Of a stretch of 44,305 nucleotides of DNA, positions 30,130 to 39,516 are shown piece by piece. Each line of letters starts with the position of its first letter. The stretch's first letter is position 1. Source of the DNA: Candidatus Merdivicinus faecavium (GTDB taxonomy: Bacteria; Bacillota; Clostridia; Oscillospirales; Ruminococcaceae); the NCBI GenBank assembly GCA_018716285.1, contig DVKD01000009.1, positions 1 through 44,305 of the forward strand, read 5' to 3'. The notes below the pieces were generated by a model. The model did not search any database. It worked only from the letters and a program-made list of their open reading frames with translations, and had not been told where the DNA came from. Position numbers and translations under genes: made by a program.

Positions 30130-32001
30130 ATGCACGAAGAGGTTGAAAACAGAAAAAGCCCCCCAAAACGGCCGTTCATCTTTTACGCGGTGATCGCCAT
30201 GATCGTCATCATGCTCCTTAACGCCTGGGTCTTCCCCTCCCTGCTGCGGCGCTCCGTCGTTGAGGTGGGGTACGACCAGTTCCTGGAGATGATCGACAGC
30301 GACGAAGTCAAGGAGGTCTCCTACGACGAAACATCCGGGCAGTTTGTCTTCATCGCCGAACGGGACGGGGAGAACTGGATCTGCAAGACCGGCATCTGGC
30401 CGGACGACGGCGAGCGGCTGCTCCAGCAGCTGATGGAGCACGACGATATCAAGTTCTCCGCCACCATCCCCACCCAGGCGGACCCGCTCATCACCTTCGT
30501 CGTGAGCTGGATCCTGCCGATGGCCTTCTTCTTCCTCATCGGCGACCTGTTCTACCGCTGGATGCGCAAAAAGATGAACGGCCAAATCCCGGGCGGCATG
30601 GGCAACGCGATGTCGTTCGGCAAATCCGGCGCAAAAATCTATGTGGCTGACGCCAAAACCGGGGTGAGGTTCAGCGACGTCGCCGGCCAGGACGAGGCCA
30701 AGGAGGCGCTGGTGGAGGTCGTCGACTTCCTGCACGAGCCGAAAAAATACACCGCCATCGGCGCGAAGCTCCCCAAGGGCATCCTGCTGGTCGGCCCTCC
30801 CGGCACCGGCAAGACCCTCCTCGCCAAGGCGGTCGCCGGGGAGGCGGGCGTCCCCTTCTTCTCCATCTCCGGCAGCGAATTTGTGGAAATGTTCGTCGGC
30901 ATGGGCGCGGCAAAGGTCCGCGACCTCTTCAAGCAGGCCAATGAGAAGGCCCCCTGCATCGTCTTCATCGACGAAATCGACGCCATCGGCCAGAAGCGCA
31001 ACACAAGCGGCATGGGCGGCAACGACGAGCGGGAGCAGACCCTAAACCAGCTCCTCGCCGAGATGGACGGCTTTGACGGGCAGAAGGGCGTCGTCCTGCT
31101 GGGCGCCACCAACCGCCCCGAGAGCCTCGACCCCGCGCTGCTCCGCCCCGGCCGGTTTGACCGCCGGGTGCCGGTGGAGCTGCCCGACTTACAGGGCCGC
31201 AAGGCCATCCTGACCGTCCACGCAAAGGACGTCAAGGCCGAGCCGAACATCGACTGGGACGTCATCGCACGGGCGACGGCGGGCGCTTCCGGCGCGGAGC
31301 TTGCCAACATCATCAACGAAGCGGCGCTGCGGGCCGTCCGGGAGGGGCGCAAGGCCCTCACCCAGGCCGACGTCGAGGAGAGCGTCGAGACCGTCATCGC
31401 GGGCGCGCAGCGCAAGAGCGCGGTGGTGTCCGACAGGGAAAAGAAGATTGTCGCCTACCACGAGATCGGCCACGCGCTGGTCGCGGCGCTGCAATCCCAC
31501 TCCGCGCCGGTCACCAAGATCACCATCGTCCCCCGCACCTCCGGCGCGCTGGGCTACACCATGCAGGTGGACGAGGGCGAACGGATGCTCATGAGCCGGA
31601 CCGAGATTCTGGGCAAGATTGCCACCCTCACCGGCGGCCGCAGCGCGGAGGAGCTCATCTTCGGCGAGGACAACATGACCACCGGCGCCTCCAACGACAT
31701 TGAGCAGGCGACCAAGCTCGCCCGCGCCATGATTACCCGCTACGGCATGACCGACGAGTTCGACATGGTCGCCCTCGAGACGGTCCAGAACCAGTACCTG
31801 GGCGGGGACGCCTCCCTGACCTGCGCGGCGGACACCGCCTCCCGCATCGACGAGCGGGTCGTGGAGACCGTCAAGGCCGCGCACGAAAAGGCGCGCAGCC
31901 TTCTCGCTCAGCACGAGCCGCAGCTCCACAAGCTGGCGGCCTACCTTCTCGAAAAGGAAACCATCACCGGCGAAGAATTCATGCGGCTGCTCAAAGAGTA
32001 A
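30130..32001 (+). CDS. ftsH: ATP-dependent membrane metalloprotease FtsH
   Basis: FtsH unfolds and degrades membrane and some soluble proteins as a hexamer. The 623-residue protein has helices at about 15-35 and 121-141 around an extracytoplasmic domain. The AAA+ module has Walker A GPPGTGKT (222-229), pore loop MFVGMG (254-259), Walker B IVFIDEID (277-284) and the second region of homology. The zinc site is HEIGH (444-448) plus D523. HEIGH replaces the more common HEAGH, but all catalytic residues are kept. It lies 21 bp after the MATE gene, so it may belong to the MarR operon. Start follows AAAGGAGG. Whether it is the only FtsH of the cell is unknown. Confidence 0.95.
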   Translation: MHEEVENRKSPPKRPFIFYAVIAMIVIMLLNAWVFPSLLRRSVVEVGYDQFLEMIDSDEVKEVSYDETSGQFVFIAERDGENWICKTGIWPDDGERLLQQLMEHDDIKFSATIPTQADPLITFVVSWILPMAFFFLIGDLFYRWMRKKMNGQIPGGMGNAMSFGKSGAKIYVADAKTGVRFSDVAGQDEAKEALVEVVDFLHEPKKYTAIGAKLPKGILLVGPPGTGKTLLAKAVAGEAGVPFFSISGSEFVEMFVGMGAAKVRDLFKQANEKAPCIVFIDEIDAIGQKRNTSGMGGNDEREQTLNQLLAEMDGFDGQKGVVLLGATNRPESLDPALLRPGRFDRRVPVELPDLQGRKAILTVHAKDVKAEPNIDWDVIARATAGASGAELANIINEAALRAVREGRKALTQADVEESVETVIAGAQRKSAVVSDREKKIVAYHEIGHALVAALQSHSAPVTKITIVPRTSGALGYTMQVDEGERMLMSRTEILGKIATLTGGRSAEELIFGEDNMTTGASNDIEQATKLARAMITRYGMTDEFDMVALETVQNQYLGGDASLTCAADTASRIDERVVETVKAAHEKARSLLAQHEPQLHKLAAYLLEKETITGEEFMRLLKE

Positions 32002-32006
32002 AAAGC

Positions 32007-32048
32007 ATCCCCGGCCGAGCTGTGAAGCCCGGCCGGGGATATTTTTTT
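32007..32048. terminator. Bidirectional terminator after ftsH
   Basis: ATCCCCGGCCG pairs with CGGCCGGGGAT (32007-32017 with 32030-32040). T7 follows on the plus strand and GCTTTTTAC on the minus strand. It separates ftsH from the convergent small Cys-rich gene. Confidence 0.9.
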
Positions 32049-32053
32049 GCCTG

Positions 32054-32347
32054 TCAGAGGGGTTCGCCCTCCTGCGCCGCCGCCATCCCCTCCCACTTGG
32101 GCGGGAAGGCCGGGCAACGGTTCTGTCTTTTGGCGGCGCGCAGCTCGACAAAGCAGCCGCACTGGGCGCAGATGCCGTTTGCAAGCTCCCCGCACCCCTT
32201 GCAGAGGGCGAGCCTGCGGCGGTACTCCGCCTCCGGGGCCTTCACCCGCTCCGGGAGGGCGGCGGCATACTCCGCGATGCTGCGGAAATATGGGTCATCC
32301 CCCATCTCGGCGAGGAGGCAGCGGCGGCAGACGCGCTCCGCGCTCAT
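32054..32347 (-). CDS. Small Cys-rich putative zinc-binding protein (DUF6171-like)
   Basis: A 97-residue protein with CRRC near the start (7-10), then [22 protein letters not shown] and a late Cys in NRCPAF. This is six to eight Cys in knuckle-like pairs, which suggests zinc binding. It looks like the DUF6171 family, whose function is unknown. The ATG overlaps the stop of the arabinofuranosidase gene by four bases (ATGA), so its translation is probably coupled to that gene, although nothing in the protein suggests a role in sugar use. Confidence 0.75.
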   Translation of the reverse strand: MSAERVCRRCLLAEMGDDPYFRSIAEYAAALPERVKAPEAEYRRRLALCKGCGELANGICAQCGCFVELRAAKRQNRCPAFPPKWEGMAAAQEGEPL

Positions 32348-33825
32348 TCGGCGAGGGTGATCTCGGCAGCCGAGCAGGGCGGCAGGGTGAAGGTAACCTG
32401 TCCGCCCTCCAGCGACACGCCGTCGAAGGGGGCGATCTTGACCGCCTCGGGCTGCTCGAAGGTGTTGTGGGCGCCTATCTCCCCGGCGAGGATGCGGGCG
32501 GAGACGGTTTTGGCGGCAAAGCCCGCGAGGTTTACGGCGACCGGGCAGCTCCCGTCCGCCGAAAGGTTGGCGGCGGTCAGATGGAGCAGGCCGTCCGCGT
32601 CCACCGAAGCGGAAGCGGAAAGTTCAGCAACCCGCTCCCCATCAAGCACCCCCGCCTGCCCGCAGTCAATGTGGCAGTCGATGAGGTCGGCGTCCTGGTG
32701 GTGCTGGTAGAGGTCGAAGATGTGGTAGGTCGGGGTGAGCAGCATCCGCTCGCCCTCGGTCAGGATGACCGCCTGGAGGACGTTGACCATCTGGGCGATG
32801 TTCGCCATCCGGACGCGGGAGCTGTGCTCGTTTAGGATATTTAAGGTCAGGGCGGCGACCATCGCGTCCCGCATGGTGTTCTGCTGGTAAAGGAAGCCGG
32901 GATTGGTGCCGGGCTCGACGTCGTACCAGGTCCCCCACTCGTCGACGACGAGGGCGACCCGCTTCTGGGGGTCGTAGCGGTCCATGATCTCGCTGTGGCG
33001 GGTGACCAGCTCCTCCATCCGCGCGGCGCGGAAGAGGGTGCGGTAGTAGATTTCCCTGTCAAAGCAGGTGGCGCTCGTCTTGTGCTGCCAGTCCGGGCCG
33101 GGGACGGTGTAGTAGTGCAGGGAGATGCCGTCCATGTAAGGGCCGGCGAGCTTCATCACCGTGTCCATCCACTCGTAGTCGTCCGCGTTGGGCCCGCAGG
33201 CGATGCGGAAGACCTTATTGTCCCCGTAATTGCGGACATAGGTCTGGTAGCGGCGGTACTGGTCGGCGTAGAATTCGGGGCGCATGTTGCCCCCGCAGCC
33301 CCAGTTCTCGTTGCCGACCCCGAAGTATTTCACCTTCCAGGGAGCGGGGTGACCGTTTTGCGCCCGCAGCTCGGCCATCGGCGAGACGCCGTCAAAGGTC
33401 ATGTACTCCATCCACTCGCTCATCTCGCGGACGGTGCCGGAGCCGACGTTGCCGTTGATGTAGGGCTCGCAGCCCACCTGGCGGCAGAATTCGAGAAACT
33501 CGTGGGTGCCGAAGGAATTGTCCTCCACCACCCCGCCCCAATGGGTGTTGATCATCTTCTTGCGGGATTCCTTGGGGCCGACGCCGTCGAGCCAGTGGTA
33601 CTCGTCGGCAAAGCAGCCGCCCGGCCAGCGGAGGACGGGGACGCGGATTCTTTTGAGGGCTTCGACGAGGTCGGTACGCATCCCGCTCACGTTGGGGATG
33701 GGGGAATCCTCCCCCACATAGAGGCCGTTATAGATGCAGCGGCCGAGATGCTCGGAAAAATGGCCGTAGATGTTCTTGCTGATCCGCGATTTCCGCACCG
33801 CGGCGTTCAGGTGGATAACCGCCAT
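32344..33825 (-). CDS. GH51-type alpha-L-arabinofuranosidase
   Basis: The enzyme removes alpha-L-arabinofuranose from arabinan, arabinoxylan or pectin side chains by a retaining mechanism. The 493-residue protein has a TIM barrel with [13 protein letters not shown] (67-79), acid/base E173 in GVGNENWG, and nucleophile E296 in [12 protein letters not shown]-terminal beta-sandwich begins at about 385. There is no signal peptide, so it acts in the cytoplasm on imported arabino-oligosaccharides. It lies 16 bp after the GH2 gene, behind AAAGGAGG, and overlaps the small Cys-rich gene. Confidence 0.96.
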   Translation of the reverse strand: MAVIHLNAAVRKSRISKNIYGHFSEHLGRCIYNGLYVGEDSPIPNVSGMRTDLVEALKRIRVPVLRWPGGCFADEYHWLDGVGPKESRKKMINTHWGGVVEDNSFGTHEFLEFCRQVGCEPYINGNVGSGTVREMSEWMEYMTFDGVSPMAELRAQNGHPAPWKVKYFGVGNENWGCGGNMRPEFYADQYRRYQTYVRNYGDNKVFRIACGPNADDYEWMDTVMKLAGPYMDGISLHYYTVPGPDWQHKTSATCFDREIYYRTLFRAARMEELVTRHSEIMDRYDPQKRVALVVDEWGTWYDVEPGTNPGFLYQQNTMRDAMVAALTLNILNEHSSRVRMANIAQMVNVLQAVILTEGERMLLTPTYHIFDLYQHHQDADLIDCHIDCGQAGVLDGERVAELSASASVDADGLLHLTAANLSADGSCPVAVNLAGFAAKTVSARILAGEIGAHNTFEQPEAVKIAPFDGVSLEGGQVTFTLPPCSAAEITLAE

Positions 33826-33841
33826 TGTGAGACCTCCTTTG

Positions 33842-35575
33842 TCAGTCCTCGACGGCCGCCTTCTGCTTCATGCAGGCCGCCATCTTCTCGTAAATCTCCT
33901 CCGGGAATTTCTTCTCGCGGGCATAGGTGTACAGGCCGTTCTGCTCCTGCTCGACGTCGTAGAGCTGGGTGTAGCAGAGCCCGCAGATATAGGGGTTTTG
34001 GAGCAGGGTGTCGGCCAAGCCGGTGTAGCGGCGGCAGACCTCCTCGACCGTGGCGGGGCGCTCGCCGTAGCCCCAGGCGTTCTCGGTCTGGGTGCTCCAC
34101 CAGGTCCCGCCGTACTCGCTGACCATATAGGGCTGGCCGCCGTACTGCTGGCGGTCCCCGTGGTTGTCAAAGGGCGCGCCGCCCGCCGCCATCTCCGCAA
34201 AGGCCTTGGCGAAGACCGCAGGCTCCTGCTCGTACCAGTGGATGTCGTAGATGTCGGTCACGACGTGGAAGTTACCGCTCGTGTCGATGACCGGGCGGAT
34301 ATGGTCGGCCGCCTTGGTGGCGAGGTAGATGGAGCGGAGGACCTCGTCGTCCTGCCGCGTGCCGGTCGCGCCGTCGTCCCAGGTCTCGTTGAAGGGGCAC
34401 CAGCCGATGAGGGCGGGGTGGTTGTAGTCCCGCTCGACGACCGAGAGCCATTCGGGGAGCATGATTTCCAGCCCGGTCCCGCTCGTGATGTCGAGCCCCC
34501 AGTTCGGGTACTCGCCCCAGACGAGGTACCCCATCTTGTCCGCCCAGTAGAGGAAGCGCTCCTCAAAGACCTTCTCGTGCAGCCGTGCGCCGTTGAAGCC
34601 CATCGCCTGGGAGAGACGGATGTCGTTTTTGAGCGCCTCGTCGCTCGGGGCGGTGTAGATGCCGTCGGGGTAGAAGCCCTGGTCGAGGACCAGCCGCTGG
34701 AAGACGGAGCGGCCGTTTAAATAGAATTTCTTGTCCTTCCATTCAATCGAGCGGAAGCCGGTGTAGCTCCGGACGGCGTCCGTGCCGCCCGCCGTCTCGA
34801 GGGTGAAGGAGAGGTCGTAGAGGTTGGGCGCGCCGATGTCCCAGACCTTGACGTCCTCGACTTTGAGCTGCCCGCGGACCGACGCGCCGCGGACCTTGAG
34901 GGAGGTCTCCCCGGCGGGGGCGCCCTCGAAGGAGGCGGTAACGGTCAGCGTCCCCTCTGCGGCCTCATTGAGCTTCGCCTCGAAGGTGAGCAGGCCGTTG
35001 TCCGGGTCGGTCTCCATTTTCAGGGCGGAGATATAGGTTTTGGGGACAAATTCCAGCCAGACGCTCTGCCAGATGCCGGTGGTGCGGGTGTAGTGGCAGC
35101 CCTGGGAGGCGTACTGCGGGCACTGCTTGCCGGTGGGCTGGAGGGGGGAGCGGACGTCGTCGGCGGCGTAGAGGACGACGGTATTTTCGCCGGGCTGTAC
35201 CGCGCCGGTGATGTCAAAGGTGAAGGAGGAGTAGCCGCCCTTGTGGGAGCCGGCGGGCGTTTCGTTGACCCAGACCTCGCAGCGGTAGTCGACCGCCCCG
35301 AAGTGGAGCAGCACCCGCCCCGCGCACTCCTCCGCGGAGAGGGTGAAGCTTCTCCGGTACCAGACGGCGGGGATAAAGTCGGTGAAGCCGACGCCGGAGA
35401 GGCTGCTCTCCGGGCAGAAGGGGACGGTGATCTTGTGGGTGTAAGCGCCGTTTTTCCAGAATTCCCGGGCGCGCTTGCTCACACTCATGTCAAAGGCGAA
35501 ATCCCATTCGCCGTTTAGGGAGCGCCAGCCCGCGCGGGTCAATTGGGGACGCGGATGTTCGGGACGTGGAAGCAT
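33842..35575 (-). CDS. GH2-family glycoside hydrolase (short form)
   Basis: This is a beta-galactosidase/beta-glucuronidase-family enzyme. It has a sugar-binding domain ([12 protein letters not shown], then VWYRRSF), an immunoglobulin-like domain (about 180-280) and a TIM barrel. In numbering from the upstream ATG at 35581, acid/base is E399 in [10 protein letters not shown] and nucleophile E489 in [10 protein letters not shown]. The ATG at 35575 is chosen because GGAG lies 7 bases before it but only 1 base before the 35581 ATG. At about 577 residues it lacks the extra C-terminal domains of LacZ. There is no signal peptide. The precise sugar is not predictable; a partner GH51 suggests arabinose-decorated plant glycans. 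Confidence 0.9.
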   Translation of the reverse strand: MLPRPEHPRPQLTRAGWRSLNGEWDFAFDMSVSKRAREFWKNGAYTHKITVPFCPESSLSGVGFTDFIPAVWYRRSFTLSAEECAGRVLLHFGAVDYRCEVWVNETPAGSHKGGYSSFTFDITGAVQPGENTVVLYAADDVRSPLQPTGKQCPQYASQGCHYTRTTGIWQSVWLEFVPKTYISALKMETDPDNGLLTFEAKLNEAAEGTLTVTASFEGAPAGETSLKVRGASVRGQLKVEDVKVWDIGAPNLYDLSFTLETAGGTDAVRSYTGFRSIEWKDKKFYLNGRSVFQRLVLDQGFYPDGIYTAPSDEALKNDIRLSQAMGFNGARLHEKVFEERFLYWADKMGYLVWGEYPNWGLDITSGTGLEIMLPEWLSVVERDYNHPALIGWCPFNETWDDGATGTRQDDEVLRSIYLATKAADHIRPVIDTSGNFHVVTDIYDIHWYEQEPAVFAKAFAEMAAGGAPFDNHGDRQQYGGQPYMVSEYGGTWWSTQTENAWGYGERPATVEEVCRRYTGLADTLLQNPYICGLCYTQLYDVEQEQNGLYTYAREKKFPEEIYEKMAACMKQKAAVED

Positions 35576-35641
35576 GTTCATTCTCCTCTCGGTGCAAAAG
35601 CCGTTTTTTGTTCACATCAGGGCGGGATACCCGTCAATCTC

Positions 35642-35669
35642 ATTATACACCGAAGACGGCGGGATGCAA
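35642..35669 (-). promoter_or_regulatory. Promoter of the GH2-GH51 operon
   Basis: Minus-strand TTGCAT (35664-35669) and TATAAT (35642-35647) are spaced by 16 bp. It is divergent from the araC-type gene promoter about 20 bp away, so one protein could affect both. Confidence 0.7.
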
Positions 35670-35689
35670 TGGGAAATGCTATGAAAAAA

Positions 35690-35718
35690 TTGACGGATCC
35701 TATGATTTTTGTTATACT
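35690..35718 (+). promoter_or_regulatory. Promoter of the AraC-type regulator gene
   Basis: TTGACG (35690-35695) and TATACT (35713-35718) are spaced by 17 bp. The leader to the ATG is very short, so the transcript begins just before the ribosome-binding site. Confidence 0.8.
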
Positions 35719-35738
35719 GAAAAAAAGGAGGAATGGAG

Positions 35739-36503
35739 ATGCTCACCCTGCACCAGGTCGGCTGCGGCTACTGCCACGAGGCCGGCTTTGAGATTTCCCG
35801 GCCGGAGGGGTCTGGGAACTGGCTCTTTCTCATCCTAAAGTCCCCCACCCTGCTCTATCTCCCCGGCGGGGAGCTGGAAACCGCGCCGGGCGCCGCCATC
35901 CTCTACCCGCCCGGCTTAATCCAGCACTACCGCGCCCTGGTCACCCCCTGGGAGAACGATTTCCTCCACTTTTCCGGGGAGGAGGCCGCCGCCCTCGCGG
36001 AGAAGCTGCGGCTGCCGCTCGGGCAGGTGCGCTACCCGGCGGCGCTGGGGGAGATGATGCGTCTGCTCCGGGAGGTCGAGGAGGCGGCCGTCCGCACGCC
36101 CGAACTCGCGGACGTCGTCGCCGACGCCTCGCTCCGCAGCCTCTTCCTCCTCCTGCACCGGATGGAGGAGCAGCCCGCCGGCCGCAACGCCGAGCCCCTC
36201 CGGCAGCTGCGGCTCACCCTCTACCGCACCCTCGCGGAGCCCTGGAGCGTCGAGCGGATGGCCGAGCAGGTGCATTTGAGCCCCTCCCATTTCTACGCCG
36301 AGTACCGCCGCCTGTTCGGGGTGAGCCCGACCGCCGACCTGATTGGGATGCGGATTGCGCTGGCCAAATACTACCTCGAGAACACCGCCCTCCCCCTTGC
36401 GTCCATCGCGCCGCTGGCGGGTTTCTCGAACGAGTACCACCTGATCCGCCAGTTCAAGCAGCACACCGGCCGCACCCCCGCCCGCTACCGCCGCGGGGTG
36501 TAA
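35739..36503 (+). CDS. AraC-family regulator of the GH2-GH51 operon
   Basis: The N-terminal part (about 1-140) is a cupin-like AraC ligand-binding domain (LYLPGGELETAPGAAILYPPG). The C-terminal 100 residues are the double HTH: WSVERMAEQVHLSPSHFYAE, then LASIAPLAGFSNEYHLIRQF and the ending TGRTPARYRRG. An ATG at 35733 lies only one base after GGAGG; the ATG at 35739 is 7 bases after it and is preferred (254 residues). It is divergent from the GH2-GH51 operon, the classic position of a local activator responding to the released sugar. The ligand is inferred, not visible. Confidence 0.93.
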   Translation: MLTLHQVGCGYCHEAGFEISRPEGSGNWLFLILKSPTLLYLPGGELETAPGAAILYPPGLIQHYRALVTPWENDFLHFSGEEAAALAEKLRLPLGQVRYPAALGEMMRLLREVEEAAVRTPELADVVADASLRSLFLLLHRMEEQPAGRNAEPLRQLRLTLYRTLAEPWSVERMAEQVHLSPSHFYAEYRRLFGVSPTADLIGMRIALAKYYLENTALPLASIAPLAGFSNEYHLIRQFKQHTGRTPARYRRGV

Positions 36504-36562
36504 TGACGCGGCATCCGCGATTCTGGCGAAATCCGCCGGACGCGCAATACCTTGACACAAAT

Positions 36563-36606
36563 CACAGCCCCGCCGGAACGGAATCCTCCATCCCGGCGGG
36601 GCTGTG
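36563..36606. terminator. 14-bp hairpin between convergent genes
   Basis: CACAGCCCCGCCGG (36563-36576) pairs perfectly with CCGGCGGGGCTGTG (36593-36606). There is no clear T run on the plus strand and only GATTTGTG on the minus strand, so it may be a weak terminator or a 3'-end stabiliser for the regulator and kinase transcripts. Confidence 0.55.
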
Positions 36607-36644
36607 CGGCGTCCATGCGGGCGGGCAGCGATTTCCCCGCAAAA

Positions 36645-37556
36645 TCAGCCGTACCGCTCCCGCAAAAACCGGCGGATGGGCGTAAGGCCCGGCAGGCTTT
36701 CAGCGCATGTCCCCAGAAACCGCCCGCAGATCTCCGCGATAAAATCCGCGCCGAAATCGTGGAGCAGCAGCCCGTCAAACAGCGCGTCCGCGAGCGGCCC
36801 CTCCCCCGCCCAGAAAGCCCGGGCGAGGGACGGGTCGTAGTCAAAGAGCGAAAAACAGATGGGCGGCAGCTCATAGCAGGCGGGGGCCAGCACCGTGTCG
36901 GCGAAGTCGATCGCCGCCGCCCCGCCCGGCCCGACGAGGATGTTTTCCGCCGTCAGGTCGCCGTGGACGCAAACCTCCGGGAGCTTCTGAAGCCCATCCA
37001 GCTGCGCGCGGCGCTCCGCCTCCGCCGCGGGGGTAAGCCGCCGCCAGCGGGGATTTTGCAGGCTCCGCCCCGCCATGTCCCTCCGGAAACCCGCTGGAAC
37101 TTCGTCCGCGGTGTTCCAGCGGGCAAGCAGCGCCCGCAGCCAGCCGCAGAAGCGCTCTTTTTGCGCACGATCCGCCGTTTTCAGCCACTCCCCTGCCTCC
37201 ATCCCCGGGATAAAATCGGCGACGAGGTAGTAAAAGCGGTATCGGTCGTCCCAAAACCCCTCCGCCCGGAGCCGCGGCGCGGCGATGCCCAGCCGCTCCG
37301 CCCGCCGGATGGCGGCCCGCTCCGTCTCAAAATCCGCGCGGGCGTCCAGCCCTGATTCCGCCGGGGCGAAAATCTTGACCACCAGCCCGTCCGCCCGGAA
37401 GACGGCGTTGGTTCCCGGGGTCAGCGGGGCCGCCTCCCGGATGGGCGGCAGACCCTCCTTCGCAAAAATTTCCCGCGCCAGCGGCAGGAAGGCCGGAATG
37501 TCCTGATAGACCTTCCCCCAGTCCGCCCAGCTCCGGATCGTCCTGTCAAACAGCAC
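36645..37556 (-). CDS. Aminoglycoside-phosphotransferase (APH) fold kinase
   Basis: A 303-residue APH/choline-kinase-like protein. The N-lobe has K61 (LVVKIFAP) with E79 as its likely partner. The catalytic loop is VCVHGDLTAENILV with D200 and N205, and the metal-binding DFAD starts at D217. APH-fold enzymes phosphorylate small molecules or antibiotics; sequence alone does not show which. The start is GTG (37554-37556) after GAGGAGGGAA. It lies 114 bp downstream of a nucleotidyltransferase gene on the same strand. Resistance is only one option; a metabolic kinase is equally possible. Confidence 0.85.
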   Translation of the reverse strand: MLFDRTIRSWADWGKVYQDIPAFLPLAREIFAKEGLPPIREAAPLTPGTNAVFRADGLVVKIFAPAESGLDARADFETERAAIRRAERLGIAAPRLRAEGFWDDRYRFYYLVADFIPGMEAGEWLKTADRAQKERFCGWLRALLARWNTADEVPAGFRRDMAGRSLQNPRWRRLTPAAEAERRAQLDGLQKLPEVCVHGDLTAENILVGPGGAAAIDFADTVLAPACYELPPICFSLFDYDPSLARAFWAGEGPLADALFDGLLLHDFGADFIAEICGRFLGTCAESLPGLTPIRRFLRERYG

Positions 37557-37670
37557 GGCGTTCCCTCCTCACTGTTCCAGAATATATTTGAAAGCTCCGG
37601 CTGTTTGGTGAAAAAGGCAAAAAAGCTGCCTGCCGCAGCACCTTCTTCCCATAGAGCAGGAATTCTGCGG

Positions 37671-38321
37671 TCAAACCTGCTCCAGGCATTCCTGGCAGAA
37701 GCGCAGCAGCAGCCCCGCGCAGTCCTCCGGCAGCCGGTGCTCCCGTAAGGCGCTTACAACAGCGCGGGAAAGGCCCCCGCACTGCTCCGCAAGGCGCGCA
37801 AGCTGCCCCTCATACCGCCCGGTGCGGAGGTATTCCCGGGCGGCTACGAGGAACCTGGCCGACTTGAGGGCGGCAAAAAGCGCCTCCTCCGACGGCTGGC
37901 CGTAGAGCGCCCGGTGGACGGTCTCGTGGAACAGCCCCGCCGCCCCGATGCGGATGTATTCCCGCGCCTCATCCGGGCCGGGGGGCGCGATCCAGTCGGA
38001 AAGGCAGCCCACGACCGGCTCGGTGTCAAAGTACAGGGTGAACAGGTCGTACCGCGGCCAGCTTTTCAGCTCCGCGATCCCGCAGAGGAAGCCGCAGAGG
38101 TTCGGCCATTCCTCGAAGCCCGCCGCAGCCTCGCGGTAGCGGATCAGGTCGCCGGGGTCGAGCCGGTCGAGGATAACGACGACGTCAAGGTCGCTGGAAA
38201 AAGTCTGCTCCCCGCGCCGGAAGCTCCCCTGCAGCCCGATAAACCGGATGCGCTCCCCAAAGGCAGGGCGCAGCCGCTGCTCGGTAAAATCGGTAATCAA
38301 AATTTCGCCCAACACGTCCAT
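37671..38321 (-). CDS. Nucleotidyltransferase with helical C-terminal region
   Basis: A 216-residue protein of the DNA polymerase beta-like fold. The nucleotide site is GLQGSFRRG (G32, S33) followed by the metal pair D44-x-D46 in SSDLDVVVIL. The second half (about 110-216) is helical and could be a HEPN- or KNTase-C-like domain. Such proteins transfer NMP to antibiotics, tRNA or protein partners. Start ATG follows GAGGAGG. A kinase-like gene lies downstream. The acceptor is unknown. Confidence 0.82.
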   Translation of the reverse strand: MDVLGEILITDFTEQRLRPAFGERIRFIGLQGSFRRGEQTFSSDLDVVVILDRLDPGDLIRYREAAAGFEEWPNLCGFLCGIAELKSWPRYDLFTLYFDTEPVVGCLSDWIAPPGPDEAREYIRIGAAGLFHETVHRALYGQPSEEALFAALKSARFLVAAREYLRTGRYEGQLARLAEQCGGLSRAVVSALREHRLPEDCAGLLLRFCQECLEQV

Positions 38322-38408
38322 ATCAAAACCTCCTCACATAATTCGGGCCGTCCGGCCCATACAAATGATTGCCGCAATGCAAAAAAACGATATCCACGCC
38401 TGCATCAT

Positions 38409-38739
38409 GCAGGGAACTGGTAATGTGACCTCGCGCCTGTCGCGAGGTCCGCGGATCTGTCGTGGGGTACAAACGCCGCGTCGTCATCGGCAACCCGGAC
38501 ACCGGGCCATGCCTGCTCCCCGCAGGGAACCGGTAATGTGACCTCGCGCCTGTCGCGAGGTCCGCGGATCTGTCGTGGGGTACAAACGCCGCGGCGACAC
38601 CGGCTGCCCGGACACCGGGCCATGCCTGCACCTTGCAGGGAACCCCTACCAGAGGCGCGCAGCTTGTCGCGCGCCAACCGAAGCCTGTCGTGGAGTACGC
38701 ATGCCGCGTCGTCATCGGCTGCCCGGACACCGGGCTCAG
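38409..38739 (+). repeat. Tandem array of three 113-bp palindromic units
   Basis: Units begin with GCAGGGAAC at 38409, 38522 and 38635, exactly 113 bp apart. Units 1 and 2 are nearly identical. Unit 3 is diverged and ends at the stop codon of the exporter permease. Each unit has a hairpin: ACCTCGCG-N5-CGCGAGGT in units 1 and 2, GGCGCGC-N8-GCGCGCC in unit 3. A second short stem is CCCGG-ACA-CCGGG. This fills most of the 414-bp gap 38322-38735, in which I see no gene. Confidence 0.9.
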
Positions 38740-39512
38740 GAGCCGGTCGAGCGGTAGTGCCGCAGCCCGAACCGCCAGAAAAGATACGCCGGGACCAGGA
38801 ATAAGAGGGTCGCCAGCGGCGAGACGGCGTTCCAGATGCTGTCCGTCCGGCCCAGCAGGAAGAGCAGCGGGTAGTACTGGATCATCGCCATTGGGATGAC
38901 GAAGGTCCAGAACCGGAGGATCGCCTTGCCGTAAATTACCGCCGGGTAGGAGCCGAACTCCCGCCCGCCGTAGATGAAGATGTTGAGCACCTCCAGCCCC
39001 TCGATGGTGAAAAAGCTCGCGCCGGCGTAAAACAGGAACAGCCCCGCGAAAATCGCGACGCCCCCCAGCAGCATCCCGCAGAGGGTCAGCGCCCGCGGCA
39101 GGGTCCACTCCACCCCGGAAGTTGGGATGGCATAGCAGAAGACCACCACCGCCTGCAGAAATTTCCCCAGCCGGGAGAAATCCATCTGGGCGCACAGGAC
39201 CTGGAAAAGCGTGCTCCGCGGCCGGATCAGGATCCGGTCGAACTGCCCGTTGCCCAGCAGCGACGGGAACCGGTCGAAGCCCCGGAAAAAGCACTCGCAG
39301 AAGGAAAACGGAAGCATCACCGCGGCAAAACAGAGCAGCACCTCCTGATAGCTGAACCCCTCCACCGCATGGAAGCGGTCGAACAGGAAATAGATGCTCA
39401 GGAAGGCGGAAAAGGCGGCCAGAAACTGCCCGAAAAAGGTCATCCAGAAAGAAGCCGGGTACTGCATCGCGCTCCGCAGATGGATGGAAAAATACCTTGC
39501 GTACAATTTCAT
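38736..39512 (-). CDS. ABC-2-type exporter permease (second subunit)
   Basis: A 258-residue protein with about six membrane helices, of the ABC-2 permease group often found as two unlike subunits with one ATPase (PF06182-like). Conserved text includes LLGNGQFDRILIRPRS. The ATG at 39510-39512 is chosen: it follows AGGGGGG and leaves a 4-bp gap to the preceding gene. A TTG at 39533 would overlap that gene. It is the last gene of a three-gene exporter operon; the palindromic array begins right after its stop. The exported substrate is unknown. Confidence 0.9.
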   Translation of the reverse strand: MKLYARYFSIHLRSAMQYPASFWMTFFGQFLAAFSAFLSIYFLFDRFHAVEGFSYQEVLLCFAAVMLPFSFCECFFRGFDRFPSLLGNGQFDRILIRPRSTLFQVLCAQMDFSRLGKFLQAVVVFCYAIPTSGVEWTLPRALTLCGMLLGGVAIFAGLFLFYAGASFFTIEGLEVLNIFIYGGREFGSYPAVIYGKAILRFWTFVIPMAMIQYYPLLFLLGRTDSIWNAVSPLATLLFLVPAYLFWRFGLRHYRSTGS

Positions 39513-39516
39513 CGGT

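Noticed and set aside
36645-37556. Confident call of aminoglycoside resistance
   Set aside because: The APH fold is shared by many metabolic kinases; catalytic residues alone do not show the substrate.
37546-37782. 78-codon minus-strand frame between the kinase and nucleotidyltransferase genes
   Set aside because: It overlaps the end of the nucleotidyltransferase gene, has no plausible ribosome-binding site and reads as low-complexity sequence.
38409-38739. CRISPR array
   Set aside because: The 113-bp units are repeated over their whole length with no unique spacers of constant size, and no cas gene is present.
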